Shown: positions 24,301 through 34,900 of the stretch, in pieces
How positions within the stretch are numbered: position 1 is the stretch's first letter
Layout: each line of letters starts with the position of its first letter
Origin: Rhizophlyctis rosea
Taxonomy: Eukaryota > Chytridiomycota > Chytridiomycetes > Rhizophlyctidales > Rhizophlyctidaceae
Reading direction: 5' to 3'
Assembly: GCA_027596075.1 (NCBI GenBank)
Contig: JADGJC010000273.1
Location: 1-55,998 of the forward strand
DNA: 55,998 nucleotides
The notes under the pieces: model-generated
Database searches by the model: none
The model's input: only the letters and a program-made list of their open reading frames with translations
Told to the model about the DNA's origin: nothing
Translations under genes and position numbers: made by a program

Positions 24301-25154
24301 CTCTACATCCACCAAGTCCAGGTTGTTTTGTAAGCGCGGAAGACAAACGATGGTGTACAGGCATTCAGCCGTGTTTCCTAACCCCATTTGCCAATGATTG
24401 AATTGTGATGGGGCACCATCGGGGAGTGGGGTCAAAATCAGTTGGCAAGATGTTAGTTACCTAAGCCCTTGACGTTCAAAGAGTTGATACTCTGTATTTT
24501 TTCGTCGGAATGTAGGATCTTGGCGCAAAAAGAGGAGAAGCACAGGAGTCTACCCATTTCAGACTCTGCAAGATGTGCGAAGACAGGAAGAGGTGTGTCA
24601 GTGTGTCAGTTGTTACGCAATGGGGAGAATGGTGACTACTTGACAGCCGTATTGCTATTACCAAAGCCTTTACTGGAATGTACTCCCAACGGTCCGTAAG
24701 ATCCATTGCTCGACACATCACTGATTCAGTTGCTTGTATTCGCGATGCATAAATGCGTTGAATGGTTTTTTATTGTGCCCTGTTCTGTCTGAAACGTTTT
24801 TTGAGGAATTTGACTGCCGTTTTGACTGCACCGGCAAGCAAAGCCAGGTTTTGACATCGTTACTCTGCATAGACTGGAAAATGACCGACAATAAAATGAA
24901 CTTCTGCATAGCAACTAACTCTCCCAACCTATTTTCTGACCATTCATGATGCCTGATGTGGGCGATGAGATGAGACGGTCAAGGTGCTTCGCAGTCCACA
25001 GGAATGTTATACACTACGCATTCTTCAATCAACAATGAAAAAACAAGGACGGAGGACGATTGTCGATGCGATGGGTGCAAATCTGGACTGTTTGCCGGCC
25101 GGCCACCAGGATATAAGTATGCGTGATTATTGAATCACCTGTTACGAGATGAGA

Positions 25155-25330
25155 CGCCTCAGATGGTCAGCATGGCCAAAATAAAAAAGGTACAAGTACA
25201 CTACATCATGTCATCTTGCATTGCTCATGTTCGTCCATCCGCAGCAGTTGCGGCGAATACTGGGTTGTGGATGCTTCACTTCATCTCATGGTCCAGGTGC
25301 TACCGTCATTAATCCAACCAGAAAAGCATT
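25155..25330 (+). repeat. Diverged repeat family, copy 2
   Basis: Shares with the copy at 26457-26620 the block ATGGTCA-GCATGGCCAAAAT...ATGTCATCTTGCATTGC, and about 90 bases later a GTGCTACCGTCATTAATCCAACC-type block. Further downstream, TCTCCACGTCRGCACAGC recurs at about 25660 and 26890, so the duplication probably spans about 0.7 kb with a period near 1.25-1.3 kb. Confidence 0.45.
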
Positions 25331-26456
25331 TGCAATCCGGGAACCGGACGCTGCGAACCAAACATGAGTCTTGATCACTGACTTTTCTCCTCACCTACGG
25401 GTCTATGGGGTTCCACCTCGTTTTGGGTCACTCCAGAGAGTCCAGGGTGTTGCCATCTTGCGTTCGACGGCATGATCTACCCCTTTGCGGCCGCGGTCTG
25501 CACACCAAAATGATGGAGGTGTTGATACTTGGGCGAAATTCAACAATAGACACATGACTAGATCACAAGCTTACACTTGGAGACCGTACGCCTTGTGCTG
25601 CTTGGAAGCCTGTTGGGGCGTTGGCTGGATGTGCCAAGCGGTTCATGTTCTTTTTTCTCCTCCACGTCGGCACAGCTGCTTTCATTGCTTTTGGGAGTAT
25701 TGTAAAAGACGCTCTACACCCGCAACGCATCAAGATGGGAAGGCGGATAGGTTATCCCTTGGATGTTGGACTCGGCGTCACACCTCGTGGTGAGTGGTGT
25801 CCTCGCTGCTTTTTTTGTGTCTGATTTTAGACCATAGTGACACATCAGATGTTGAGAAGATGTGTACAATGCCATGTGTTGGGGAATGATGCCGGACGCA
25901 TTGGGCAGTGTGGGAGATTGCTCAAAGGCTCGAGTACAGAAAAAGAGTGCTCAAATGTATCAGGAGTTGTCAGGGATTTTACTTGTGTCATTATATGGAT
26001 TGTAGGCAGATCTCGAAGTCGCATTTTGCGTGATCACGCGCGCCGATCATTGAGGAAAAGAGTCACTCGCTACTATATTTCAAGGGCCAGCTTTCTAAGC
26101 CGAAAGGGCAGTTCATATGTTGCGTGATGATGATCGTCTTCCCGCGCCCTACACAATTCGTTGAAGACCTCTTCCCGACAACAACATCAAAAAACGGAGT
26201 CTCGAGCGGGATGTCGGATTCCATAAATGGAATGACTGAATTTTGGTGACGATATTCCTCAGATGCATCGTGTCATGGTTGAGGACCACCGCCCTGTGAT
26301 TGAGATTGGTTCACCCTTCGATCAAAGGAAACAAGACGGCCCTGCAACTACATCTGTAAATTTACATTGTTCTGCAAACTCTCATCCCCTCTGCCATCAC
26401 AAGTGCCAGACGTGCACGACAAACTGAATAGTCGTGGGGAGATGAACCCCAGCTGA

Positions 26457-26620
26457 ATTGGATGGTCACAAACAAAATGGGTAGAACCACATTCACGATG
26501 TCATCCTGCATTGCACGAATCGTGCCAGTCACGGTGAAGGTCGGCTTTGTGTGCTATGCGTTATTCATAGACTGAGTTCAGATTGTACTATGATTCACCC
26601 AACCTAAAACAAAAAAAGCT
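26457..26620 (+). repeat. Diverged repeat family, copy 3
   Basis: Counterpart of 25155-25330: GATGTCATCCTGCATTGCAC and then TGTACTATGATTCACCCAACC occur in the same order and similar spacing. The surrounding DNA (22.5-27.5 kb) otherwise shows only short ORFs, including a 198-codon minus-strand ORF at 26604-27200 that covers this repeat and has no recognisable domain. Confidence 0.4.
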
Positions 26621-27568
26621 GCTGATTGTCCGGAAGCTGATGTTGGAACAAACACAAATGTTGGTCACCGTGAACTCTTATCTTTGAGTGCTGTTTGATC
26701 CTGAATAACATAATATGTGGGCCATAATGCCATTGTGGCCGCGCACCTCGGACGGACTCCAAAGGCCTGCTGAGCGATCTGGACAAAGCTTGCTGATAAC
26801 TCAGATGGACACGAATAGATCCCAAACTTACAATTACACAGATTTGCCATCGGAAATGATTACCTTGCTTGGCGTTTCTTACTCTTATCTCTCTCCACGT
26901 CAGCACAGCCGCCAACATGGCATCTGAAAATATGTCCTCCAATGCCGGACCACACGAGCAGTAGAAGGATCTTCGAACACAAATAGAGTAAACAGGAGAA
27001 ACATCTCCCCGTCTGTCCAGTAAAGGAACGTGAATTGCGCCAAGGGAAGCCAAGACCAACGCTCTGTCCTGGACTCTTGGCAGGTTGGGGAACGCGTTGC
27101 TGGTCCAATGTGGCGCGATTGCTAAACTTGAGGTGGATTGAGTGGGTTTGCAGTCAGGTTCGTGGAACAGGCAAACACTTCCCAAAATGAAAAAAACCAC
27201 CTAATTCAGGCTTCAATGACTGATTCGGCTATTTGTAGCCGGAGGTTATGGACGGAATCGCTGAAAGCTTGCTCCACAAGTCCTTGTTAGGCATGCGATG
27301 CCACCGCCAATCGAGACGTGGGTCTTCGATTTGGAAAGGGTGATAGCCACCGGTGATACATCAATGGGGCAAAGGAAAGGACGGGGGAGATCCTCCGCCT
27401 ACCTCCGCCGGTCTGCCCTCGTGTTGCTCAGTTTGCTCGCCTTTTACCTAGATTCGAAGACAGAATGGGTGGTACTTTCTGCTTCACGACGGAATTTCCG
27501 CCACAGATGCTGGTACTTTCATGTGGGAAAAGTAGCATTTGTGGGGGGGACCTGCTTTAACCATACAA

Positions 27569-27576
27569 TATAAAAG
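27569..27576 (+). promoter_or_regulatory. TATA box of the GH7 gene
   Basis: TATAAAAG, about 70 bases upstream of the start codon at 27639, which is a plausible distance for a short leader in a secreted-enzyme gene. Confidence 0.55.
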
Positions 27577-27638
27577 AAGGTGCACCCATCCAATCCTTCG
27601 TCAAAATATCAGTCTTCCGCCCCGAAGCGACATCCAAC

Positions 27639-29050
27639 ATGTTAACAAAGTACTTGACTGCCGTTCCGGCCGTCCTCTTCTGTGCACCCCCCGTCCTCGC
27701 CGCCACCCAGTGGGGTCAATGTGGTGGTTACTACTACACCGGCGACACCACATGTCCAACGGGATGGACTTGTGTGTACACCAATGCATGGTGAGGAAAT
27801 TGCTTGTCTGAATGGCATGCCAGTGGTATCGACATATCCTTTTAACATCAATCATTTCGCAGGTATTCACAGTGTCTCCAAGGTGGACCCAGCTCAGTCA
27901 CCACTACCACTATTACCGCCAGACCCACCACCACAACAACCAAAACATCGACAACAACCGTCCAGACGACCACGACCACCATACCTACAACCACCGTGAG
28001 TTCTACCACCACAAGTCGAAAAACCACCACCACCACTCTCACTACCACAACCACTACTACTACAATTAACCCACCCACCAGCACTGGCTATGGTCCGGCG
28101 CCAACCGCCGCACCCAATGGTCTGTTTCCTCTTCCCTACCTAAGCTGCACAGATGTAGCGCGCACCACGTGTTCCTGGGTGGCAACCAACGCCATCATGG
28201 ACGGTGGAGGTAAAGCTTGGTCCAGCAACGGCGTCATTCAGATTACCGGTGGAGTTAGACTTTCCGTCAACAACTCCCCGCGTTTGTACTTTGTGAACCC
28301 GGCTGGAACCGCGTACCAGCCCTTCAACTTGAAGAACAAGGCCATCTCCGTCACGGTCGATATCTCCCACGTCCCATGCGGCTACTTGGCTTCCCTATGG
28401 CTGTCGACCATGAATCTCAATGCAGCATTAGGCACGGGCTATTGTGATGCGCAGAATACCTGGTGGGTTAATCAAACTATTCCAAACAAGTGGTGATGTC
28501 AACCTCAAATTCCAAGCTGACGCAACTACTTCTCTGTCGCTCCAGTTCTGAGATGGATATATTCGAATCAAACGTCGGGGCCATCTCCACTACCTCTCAC
28601 TCCTGCACAACAACAGGTGGATCCTGCGACCCCTGGGGTTGCGGAGCATCAGCTCTTGGTGACTCTGCCTTTGGACCAGGAAAAACCATCGACCCATCCC
28701 AACCCTTTACCATCACCACATACTACCGCACCTCCGACAACACCGAAAACGGCGAACTTTCCACCATCGAGCAGGAGTTTGTGCAAAACGGCAATTCACA
28801 CAAGCAACGTGCTGTCCTGACTCAGGACTACTGTATGACGGCTGAGGCGACCTACTTCCCGACTACTGGTGGCTTCACGGCCATGTCGGCCGCCATGCAG
28901 GGCGGTCAGGTGATGGCTGTGACGATGTGGGGTTCTGGCGGCACGTCGTCTTCATGGTTGGATGGTGCTCCCAACAATTCTAACTGCAACGCGGTGAAGT
29001 CCCCTCAGAGTGCTGCGTTCTACAATTTTATCATCTCCCCTTTGGCGTAG
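27639..29050 (+). CDS. Secreted CBM1-GH7 cellulase
   Basis: Endoglucanase or cellobiohydrolase of glycoside hydrolase family 7, which hydrolyses cellulose beta-1,4 bonds with retention. Exons 27639-27790, 27863-28492 and 28546-29050 join in frame to 428 residues; introns are GT-AG. Layout: signal peptide ~1-21; CBM1 ~24-56 (GQCGG, four Cys, aromatic W25, W51 and Y52); Thr-rich linker ~58-115, probably O-glycosylated; GH7 domain ~119-428. Family landmarks are [26 protein letters not shown], the catalytic motif EMDIFE (E263 nucleophile, D265, E268 acid/base) formed right after the second splice site, and FGPGKTID. The catalytic domain is about 310 residues, clearly shorter than the usual 370-430, so some tunnel loops must be missing; an open-cleft endoglucanase is my inference. 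The CBM1 is N-terminal, whereas most ascomycete and basidiomycete GH7 enzymes carry it at the C-terminus. Confidence 0.92.
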
Positions 29051-29792
29051 CATTCTGTTCGATTGTTCAAAAGCTCCTATGGAACATGGCGTTGGCGGAA
29101 AATTTGTGTGTGAAATACATAATATCGTGCGGAAGCCAGGTCAGAGACGCCGAAGTAAATGCGCCCGTGGTGTCTTTCCTCGTGGATCTTGATATCAAGG
29201 ACTGCACCATTTGCAGCTCTATATTTTTGCATAAATCATGATGTTGACCTTAAGTTTCTTTGCTGTCGACACTTTCCGCGCCTGCATCTTCGTTATGGCA
29301 TTGGCGTAAGAAGGTTCCGTCCATTGCAAGAGCGTCTCGGTCAAAGGAAATTCCACAGCAATCGCGCGACGAGTTTCAGAGTGCTCATGTATCTCTCATT
29401 TATTCACACTTTACCACGTCGTAGGGCCGCCGATCCCATCCAGAAACGCATTAGCAAAGCCGGCTGGACAGGTATGAAACGATGCTTTCGGGCACGCATG
29501 GTGATGTTTTGGATTTTGTCACGGTGATTGGCGGGTGTGCCATTCTGGTCTCTGAATGAAAGATGTTGTCACATCAGTGGCGGCCAGCTTGGATAGCAAC
29601 AAGAGGAGGACGTAACTCTTTCATTGACTGCGGAGACAATTAGTGCGCACCCATTCTATTGAAGACACTACTAAGCCCGTCAACCAATAACTAAGGTGTG
29701 GCTATCGACTCAGCTATCTGTTGTCTTTGCCGCCCTATATTTGCCCGATGCCAAATCGTAGGGACTCTATGCCGCTCCTACAGCCAAAGTAT
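29051..29792. other. No supported gene
   Basis: Convergent 3' flanks of the GH7 gene (plus) and the membrane-protein gene (minus). A 122-codon plus-strand ORF at 29159-29527 has no recognisable features. Confidence 0.5.
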
Positions 29793-30758
29793 CTAGTCAA
29801 CAACCGTATTCATCCATCCAAACACCCCCCTGGCCGGCACCGCTTCAATCGCCTTTCCATCTTCCACCCAAAATCCCACATGCCCACCCCGCTTCCCAAG
29901 CCACAACGTATCCACATGCTTGTCACTAATGGACTCCCCACACCGCCCCGCCATGTACGTTGATCCAGGCGCACACCTCAATGCTCCTTGAGAAAATGTG
30001 AGCATATCCATCATCCATGCCACAGGACCTCGCGCGGTCGCTAAGCGGAATCGCAGCCACAGACTATATGAGAGCATAATGGCGGCGACGAGGCAGGCCC
30101 AGGGGACAGCGGGTGGAGTAAAGTAAACGATAAGTTTCCCGTCTTTCGTGGACTGTCCATTCTCCAGGATGAAGCTCAAACCCAGCGCCACCCCAAGATA
30201 TGGGACGGTACGGAGCAGAGGAATAGCCATTCGTGCCAGTCTGACTTGCCAACTCGTCGAGATGATGTAGCGAGGTGATTCGGAGGCAATGGTAACAATG
30301 TTGAGGGCGTCTTTTGTTGGTTGGATCTTGTACATCCTATCTCCTCCCCGCCTGATAAGAGCATAGACCACCATTCTCTTCGTGGTGAACTGCCCATAAG
30401 TGACATCATATATAAACTTCGGCCAAGTTATGTATCTGAAGGCCTGGAAGATTCTCATATCTGATGGGTCAGTCGATGAGGAGAACCGTGAGGCGAGCAG
30501 AGCCCCAAAGTAGCTGCATTCGCGAGAATGGTTTCCGTATTTGCCGTCACAGGGCATGGCAACGACGTAAACTAGGAGTACCACCAGAATGAGGTCGACC
30601 AGCCAGGATACCCACCAGAAGTGGTTGCCGCGGGATTTATGGTTGGCAATGTCCGGATCTACGATCGCGTTTGGGATGGAGGCGGCTGGAAGCAGAGTGG
30701 AGGACGTCGCAAGCGGGGTGTGGGGAACTGGATTTGTGTAGGTGCCAGCAGTTGTCAT
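29793..30758 (-). CDS. Predicted multi-pass membrane protein, function unknown
   Basis: I do not recognise the family. The 321-residue frame starting at ATG 30758 (MTTAGTYTNPVPHTP) shows three strongly hydrophobic segments: residues ~46-66 (WWVSWLVDLILVVLLVYVV), ~182-205 (around YLGVALGLSFIL), and ~222-242 (WACLVAAIMLSYSLWL). A soluble C-terminal part of about 75 residues contains two Cys and a GKRGGHVGFWVEDGK stretch. The frame remains open to an upstream ATG at 30902, which would add 48 residues, but TTCACAG directly before 30758 looks like a 3' splice site and a GTGGGT donor lies at 30834, so an intron (30759-30834) in the leader or in an upstream coding exon is possible. The preceding exon frame has no ATG. 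Confidence 0.6.
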   Translation of the reverse strand: MTTAGTYTNPVPHTPLATSSTLLPAASIPNAIVDPDIANHKSRGNHFWWVSWLVDLILVVLLVYVVAMPCDGKYGNHSRECSYFGALLASRFSSSTDPSDMRIFQAFRYITWPKFIYDVTYGQFTTKRMVVYALIRRGGDRMYKIQPTKDALNIVTIASESPRYIISTSWQVRLARMAIPLLRTVPYLGVALGLSFILENGQSTKDGKLIVYFTPPAVPWACLVAAIMLSYSLWLRFRLATARGPVAWMMDMLTFSQGALRCAPGSTYMAGRCGESISDKHVDTLWLGKRGGHVGFWVEDGKAIEAVPARGVFGWMNTVVD

Positions 30759-31939
30759 CTGTGAATATTTTTGCTTAATTATTCCAGTGCTTGCTGACAT
30801 ATATATGTAACTGTCCATGCCGTACTTCACCCACCTCGATTGTCTGCGGATGACTTCGGCGCGGCCTCTCACTAAGTGCAGGTGCATACTCTTGAGCAGC
30901 ATAACTCGCAGGTCTGTAGAGTTTGTTTTGACTGTAGGCTTGCGATGGAGGAGGATGGAGCACTGCCTGGTACTTGGGACATGAACGTCGAGGACAAAAT
31001 TCTACGCTGAAGGTGTTGACGGCGACAACGCAGGACGATGCGAGGTCAATGTATGGAATGTGCTTTTGATTATGCTGTTGACTGTGTGCTCTTCCACTGG
31101 ATGGCGTTGAAGACCCTCCTGTGTTTTTATGTCAAAATAAAAGATTGAACAATGGCCGCATTCCCAACTTTCCCAAATGCCTCCCCTTTCACAACAGCAA
31201 CCGTCGCGGCTCGCCCGCCGACCGTGTTGCAAGTTGCAACTTGCATCTCTCATCCCTTCCTCCAGGGACGACCCTGCTCACGTACAAAGTGTGTGCAATG
31301 TGTTACGTTACACAGCCCGGCACGCCCGCAAAGGCGCAGCCTGCGCTTGTTTGTAAATGTCTCAATGATTCGGAACTGTTGCCTGTCCTCTGATCCAAAG
31401 TTCCCACAAAGCTAGGTGAGTCCATTCCACCCCACTGCGTTCATATCAATCCTTTTTCCTACCGCCGTTGACATAAGTCCCATCTGAAAAAAAAAAGCCA
31501 AAATCCAAAAGTTTACATTTCCAACCACCTAACACAACATGCAGAAGAACGAGGAAAGTGACAGCCGTCTCGGCTGCAGGTTTTCGACATACTCTCCCCA
31601 CATGTACCATTAAAACCCTCCTGCCTCTTTTGTGTAGGTGAACTTCGAAACGCACCATTTTTCCGAAATCAACATTGTGAAAAAAAAGACTGGAGCCAAA
31701 TTTCGGGCCAAACAGTGGCCAAATGTGGCACATACCAAATTGACCAAACCCCGTTGACAAAATCGCCACAAACACTTTCACAACCGTTTCAAACACACAT
31801 CACAACCACTACGCAAAACATACAACATAATACTTAAACATTAATATAAAAAGGACAAACAAAATACCGCCTCTCCCCGCCCCAACCCTCTCATACCCTT
31901 TCTTACACTCCTACCCTATCCTCTACACTCCCCAACCCC
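30759..31939. other. 5' flank of the membrane-protein gene and 3' flank of the karyopherin gene
   Basis: No gene can be supported. 31440-31900 is rich in A and C runs and contains the presumed karyopherin 3' untranslated region. Confidence 0.5.
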
Positions 31940-34900
31940 TCAAACAAACCCCCTCCCCTGCAACCACCCCCTCCTCTCCAAACTCAACCCATTCCAAATC
32001 CGTCCCCGAACATCATCCCCAACACCCCCAAGCACCCCCCTCAAAACCCTCACCATCCGCTCCGCCAACTCTTTCCGCTCCGGATTATCAGTCACCAACC
32101 CCGGCGCAGCAAGCGCTTCAACCATCACACTGACAAGATGCGGGACGTTGTTGTTCGAGGGGCCCAGGACGGCGGTGTTGTGACTGTGTTTTTGTGGCGG
32201 ATGTTAGTGATGAGGTGGAAGAAACAGAGACAGACAAGGAAAACAGAAAATGGAAGCAAGAAATACTAACCTCTCAACCAACTCACACAAAAACCCATAC
32301 ACAAACCCAACTTCCTCCTCATCCCTCAAAACCGGCAAACATCCAACCCACCCTTCCAAAACCGGTCCCCACTCCCCACTCCCACTGCCCCCACCAACAA
32401 ACTTACAAATCTTCCCAACAGCACTCACACAGTTCTCCGTCGCAAGCACAACATCCTCCCCCCTACTCCCTTCACTCCTCACAACCGCAAACAGGTTCGT
32501 CAGCGCTTCTTTACACGCTTGGTGGTAGGCTGGCCCGCCGTATTGCGCCGCGACGCCGATGCCGTACGCGGCGGCTTGGCGGATTTCGTGGGCGGGGTCG
32601 AGGAGTGATTGGAGGAGTTGTGGGAGGAAGTGGGGCGTGTAGCGGGAGGAGGAGGGGCCAGTGTATTCGATGATGTCGTCCCAGACGCAGAGAGACCATT
32701 GGCGGGTGGCGACTTCGGGGTGTTTCTGGGAAAGGGGTTGGATTGGATTGTTGGTCAGGTTGGAGGAGGCGGGGATGCAGCGGTATTGTGGAATCTCAAC
32801 TCACCAAACAAGCATCAACAATCGGCACCAACCGATCAAAGTACGGCAAGAAACCCTCTCCATTGACCTTCAGAATCTCGTGGAGGACCTTCGAGAGCTA
32901 CCATGCAAAAATCGAAAAAAGAAACTTCAAAATCCATGCCAAACATCACAACACAAGAAAATCGTAAACCCACCTCACTCAAAAACAAATCATCATTCTC
33001 CTCCTCACCCTGCAAAGCCTCCTCGTCCTCCGCGTCGTAGTCTACTTCTTTCCTCATGCCTGAAAACAAAGACCGTCAATTGGTTACTGATCAACCCAAA
33101 CCATTCGCCAATCACAACTCCTCTAGGCGCCCTCCCCCACTTTTCTCCTGCCCCTCATCGCATCAGATCAAGTGTAAAAGAAAAACACCCCACAGAACGT
33201 GTTCTCACAAAACAAGCGCCCAAAACCCCAAAAGGAGGGGTGGTCACCATCCCATGCAAACACGCAGTCGATGATCCAAAGATATCATCACATGCGACAT
33301 TCATTCCCGCCCATTCCTCTTGACCCTTCCCCGCTGCCCCCGCCAACACAGGAAAAAAAACGGCGCAACAAAACACTCACCACTCCTCTCACCAACCCTC
33401 TCAAAATACCCCGTCATCTGCTTCAACACACTCTCCGTAAACAGATCAAAAAGCTGCGGCGTAAAACTTTCCTTGCCCAGAATCTCAATCGTCTGTAAAA
33501 AAATAAAATCAAAAAAATGACTCACTGTTATCTCAAAGCCACAAAAACACAAAACCACAAACACCAAACTCACCTCCTGCAAAGCAACAAACCCTTGACA
33601 CAAAAACCCAGGATCAACTTCATCCCCCAACACTTCCACCATAACCCCGCACGCGGCATACCATTTGCCCAACACTTGGTCTTTGGGTGCGTTCGCAAGT
33701 ACCAAAGAACGGAACAGGAGCGGAATGACGGCGCATGCCGCGTGGCGGACGTCTTCGTTGAAGTAAAACTATGGTTGAGAGATTTTAGTGGGGGTTGGGG
33801 GGGAGGGGGAGGGGAGGATGGGGGATACAAGAAGGGGGAGGGACGGCCAGGGACGTACTTTGAGAAGGGGCACAACGATACCGAGCACACGATCAACCCA
33901 CGGCGCGAAGCCCGCACCGAGTTCGCGAGCATAACAAATAAACATCTCGACAGCGGTGCATTTCTCGTCCAGGACGGCGTTTTTGATGGCGAGTTTCTGT
34001 GTGTTGATGAAAAAAAGAAAGTAGGTAAACACATGAGGATGAAGATGGAAGTGGAGAACTCCTTTCAGAGTCGAAGCAAAAAGAGAAAGAAATTCCTTAC
34101 CTTGCCCTCAACCTCAACAAACTCCCACCCTTCCTCCCCATCATACTTCTCCATATCCTCCGCGTCCTCCACTACAAAAAAACAAAATCGTGGAAAACCA
34201 GTCAAAAAACAAAAGCTTCTTCCACCTCTCCCCCAACCAGACCCCCAAAAATAAAAAACCTTCCCAAAACTCACACTGCACAAACTCCGGCCTCAACTCC
34301 GAACTCCTCACAAGCGGACCCATAACAACCTCCTCAAACCACCCACCACTCACACCTCCCGCACCCTGGAGGAAATCCCCTCCCAAACATTTACAAACCC
34401 TCGCCCACCCCGCAAGCAAATAACTGCCCCGCGGATCATCGTCCTCCGAAATACTCATTTGGATTTGGCGAAGTAGCTCGATGAGACGCGGCGCGTCGGG
34501 TGCAAAGGTTTCTTTGCCTACTGCTAGGGCTGGTTGGGGGAGTTATGATTTGTCAGTGAGTGGGTGTAAGGAAGGGGAGGAGGCAACGGGGGGGAGGGAA
34601 GAGGCAACAGGGACGTACCAATAAGTGTAGCACATTCAACACACTTCCCCCTAACCATCCTCCCTTCCTTCCCTCCATCCGTCCTCAAAACATCAAGCAA
34701 CATCGGCATGACGTCGCCATAGTATTTCACGAAACCCTTCTCCGCCGCGTCTGCTACTGTAGCGATCGTCGTGATGGCCTGTGTTGTGAACAACATCATC
34801 AGAAAAGGGATGGGGGACTTTAAGGAGGTGAGATAAAGGGAAACAAACCTGCTCCTGAACAAAAAGCTTCGGACTCCTCAACAACGCCATAAGACGCCGG

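Noticed and set aside
26604..27200. 198-codon minus-strand ORF as a gene
   Set aside because: It overlaps a diverged repeat, has no recognisable domain, and no family feature is visible.
27848..28084. Minus-strand valine-rich ORF
   Set aside because: Mirror image of the Thr codon repeats in the linker of the GH7 gene.
32661..34254. Plus-strand ORFs of 220 and 245 codons (32661-33323 and 33517-34254)
   Set aside because: They run antisense across exons and introns of the karyopherin gene; their composition reflects the reverse of polypyrimidine introns and G-rich codons.
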